Assembly: GCA_029851945.1 (NCBI GenBank)
Contig: JARKUZ010000036.1
Coordinates: 1-64,000 of the forward strand
Direction: 5' to 3'
Length of the DNA: 64,000 bases
Source of the DNA: Terrisporobacter sp.
GTDB taxonomy: Bacteria; Bacillota_A; Clostridia; Peptostreptococcales; Peptostreptococcaceae
A program made the position numbers and the translations under genes. The stretch's first letter is position 1. Each line of letters opens with the position of its first letter. Positions 63,128 through 64,000 of the stretch are shown here, piece after piece. The notes under the pieces were generated by a model, which ran no database searches, was not told the origin of the DNA, and saw only the letters and a program-made list of their open reading frames with translations.

Positions 63128-64000
63128 TTGAGTTTTTATAATGTTATAGAAAAGTATAAAGATATTGATATAGATAAATACCTAGAAAATGTATCAGATT
63201 ATGATGTTTTAAGAAGTTTGGAAAAGGATAATTTAGATGGATATGATTTATTAAATTTATTATCGAAAAAAGCCACTAAATATCTAGAAGAAATGGCACA
63301 AAAAGCTCATGAGATAACTAATAGATATTTTGGAAAGACTATACTTTTGTATACTCCTATGTATATAGCAAATTATTGTGTAAATAAATGTCTATACTGT
63401 GGATATAATATAGATTCTGGAATAAGTAGAAAAAAGCTAAATATTAATGAAATTGAAATAGAAGGAAATGAAATATCTAAAGAGGGATTTAAACATTTGT
63501 TACTTTTAACAGGAGAAAGCAAAATTCATTCAGATGTAGAGTATATAGGTGAAGCTGTAGAAGTTCTTAAAAATAAATTTCCATCTATCACAATAGAAGT
63601 TTATCCAATGGATGAAGAAGAGTATAAATATTTAGTAGATAAAGGAGTTGAAGGGCTTACTGTATACCAAGAAGTCTATGATGAAAATATTTATAAAGAG
63701 GTACATTTAAAAGGTCCAAAATCAAATTATAAATATAGATTAGACTCACCAGAAAGAGGAATAAAAGGTGGAATGAGGAGTGTATCAATAGGTTCATTGC
63801 TAGGTCTTAATGATTTTAGAAAAGAAACTTTTTTTACATTAATGCATGGAAGATATTTAAGAAAAAAATATCCACATGTAGATGTTTCATACTCAATACC
63901 TAGAATAAGACCATTTAAGGGATGTTATGAAAAAATAGTTGATGTTAAGGATAAAGATTTAGTACAAGCTATGGTTGTTATGAGATTATTTGATAATCAA
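63128..64000 (+). CDS. thiH: Dehydroglycine synthase ThiH (radical SAM), 3' end missing
   Basis: 291 residues are visible before the window ends, with no stop. TTG 63128 is the likely start: AGGTG lies 7 nt upstream and the thiG stop is 1 nt before it. The radical-SAM motif CVNKCLYCGYN (CxxxCxxC) is followed by LLLLTGES, the ThiH-type region GLTVYQEVYDENIYKEVHLKGPK and SIPRIRPF. It cleaves tyrosine to dehydroglycine and p-cresol. Confidence 0.92.
   Translation, partial: MSFYNVIEKYKDIDIDKYLENVSDYDVLRSLEKDNLDGYDLLNLLSKKATKYLEEMAQKAHEITNRYFGKTILLYTPMYIANYCVNKCLYCGYNIDSGISRKKLNINEIEIEGNEISKEGFKHLLLLTGESKIHSDVEYIGEAVEVLKNKFPSITIEVYPMDEEEYKYLVDKGVEGLTVYQEVYDENIYKEVHLKGPKSNYKYRLDSPERGIKGGMRSVSIGSLLGLNDFRKETFFTLMHGRYLRKKYPHVDVSYSIPRIRPFKGCYEKIVDVKDKDLVQAMVVMRLFDNQ

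Overview
The window is a very AT-rich chromosomal stretch of a strictly anaerobic, low-GC Gram-positive bacterium. The lineage is inferred. An anaerobic (class III) ribonucleotide reductase, a superoxide-reductase-like protein, CWB2 wall-binding repeats on a secreted protease, long-form HPF and strong AAGGAGG ribosome sites all point to Clostridia, most likely Peptostreptococcaceae (Paraclostridium, Paeniclostridium or Clostridioides type). No rRNA or tRNA gene, IS element, prophage or CRISPR array was seen.

Layout. 1-9.8 kb: a mucin/O-glycan module made of the 3' part of a large secreted M60 metallopeptidase, a GPH sugar symporter, an HAD phosphatase and a cytoplasmic GH3 hexosaminidase. Copies of the same 12-bp palindrome sit in its promoters. 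9.9-20.3 kb: redox and stress genes, namely an HTH/desulforedoxin/superoxide-reductase fusion, a MerR regulator divergent from a DXS-like enzyme, a MarR regulator with pirin, the copper ATPase CopA with a CsoR-type site, a C_GCAxxG_C_C protein with a TDT transporter, and a BFD-like protein. 20.5-25.7 kb: a histidine kinase, response regulator and three-gene ABC exporter in the order of the LnrJKLMN linearmycin-resistance system. 25.9-28.2 kb: a tail-anchored repeat protein and CheV. 28.4-33.8 kb: a Fur-type siderophore uptake operon ending in a MATE pump. 34.5-36 kb: a second MATE gene behind a leader terminator. 36.1-40.2 kb: a reductive-dehalogenase-like protein and a YedE/TusA/DUF3343/cysteine-desulfurase selenium-sulfur set. 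40.7-48.6 kb: DNA alkylation repair, a ferredoxin-nitroreductase with LysR, a lysine permease behind a lysine riboswitch, and an M4 protease with CWB2 repeats. 49-54 kb: two small orphans, nrdDG with NrdR boxes, an orphan Fur-box transcript and a cysteine-poor S4 paralogue. 54-64 kb: HxlR and a TcyP-like symporter, BrnQ with a CodY site and an attenuator leader, a DbpA-like helicase, HPF, a CPBP protease, and a TPP-riboswitch thiSFGH operon that runs off the end.

Regulation is unusually readable. It includes lysine and TPP riboswitches, a peptide-type attenuator on brnQ, leader terminators before a MATE gene and nrdD, Fur-like boxes at three promoters, and MerR, MarR, CsoR and CodY sites placed exactly on promoter elements. 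There are also three gene relics and a GC-rich structured repeat present twice.

The least explained items are the palindrome-linked mucin regulon, the repeat family, the Fur-box transcript beside the S4 paralogue, the Tat-less reductive-dehalogenase homologue, and the MATE leader. All calls come from reading the sequence alone. No database search or folding program was run.
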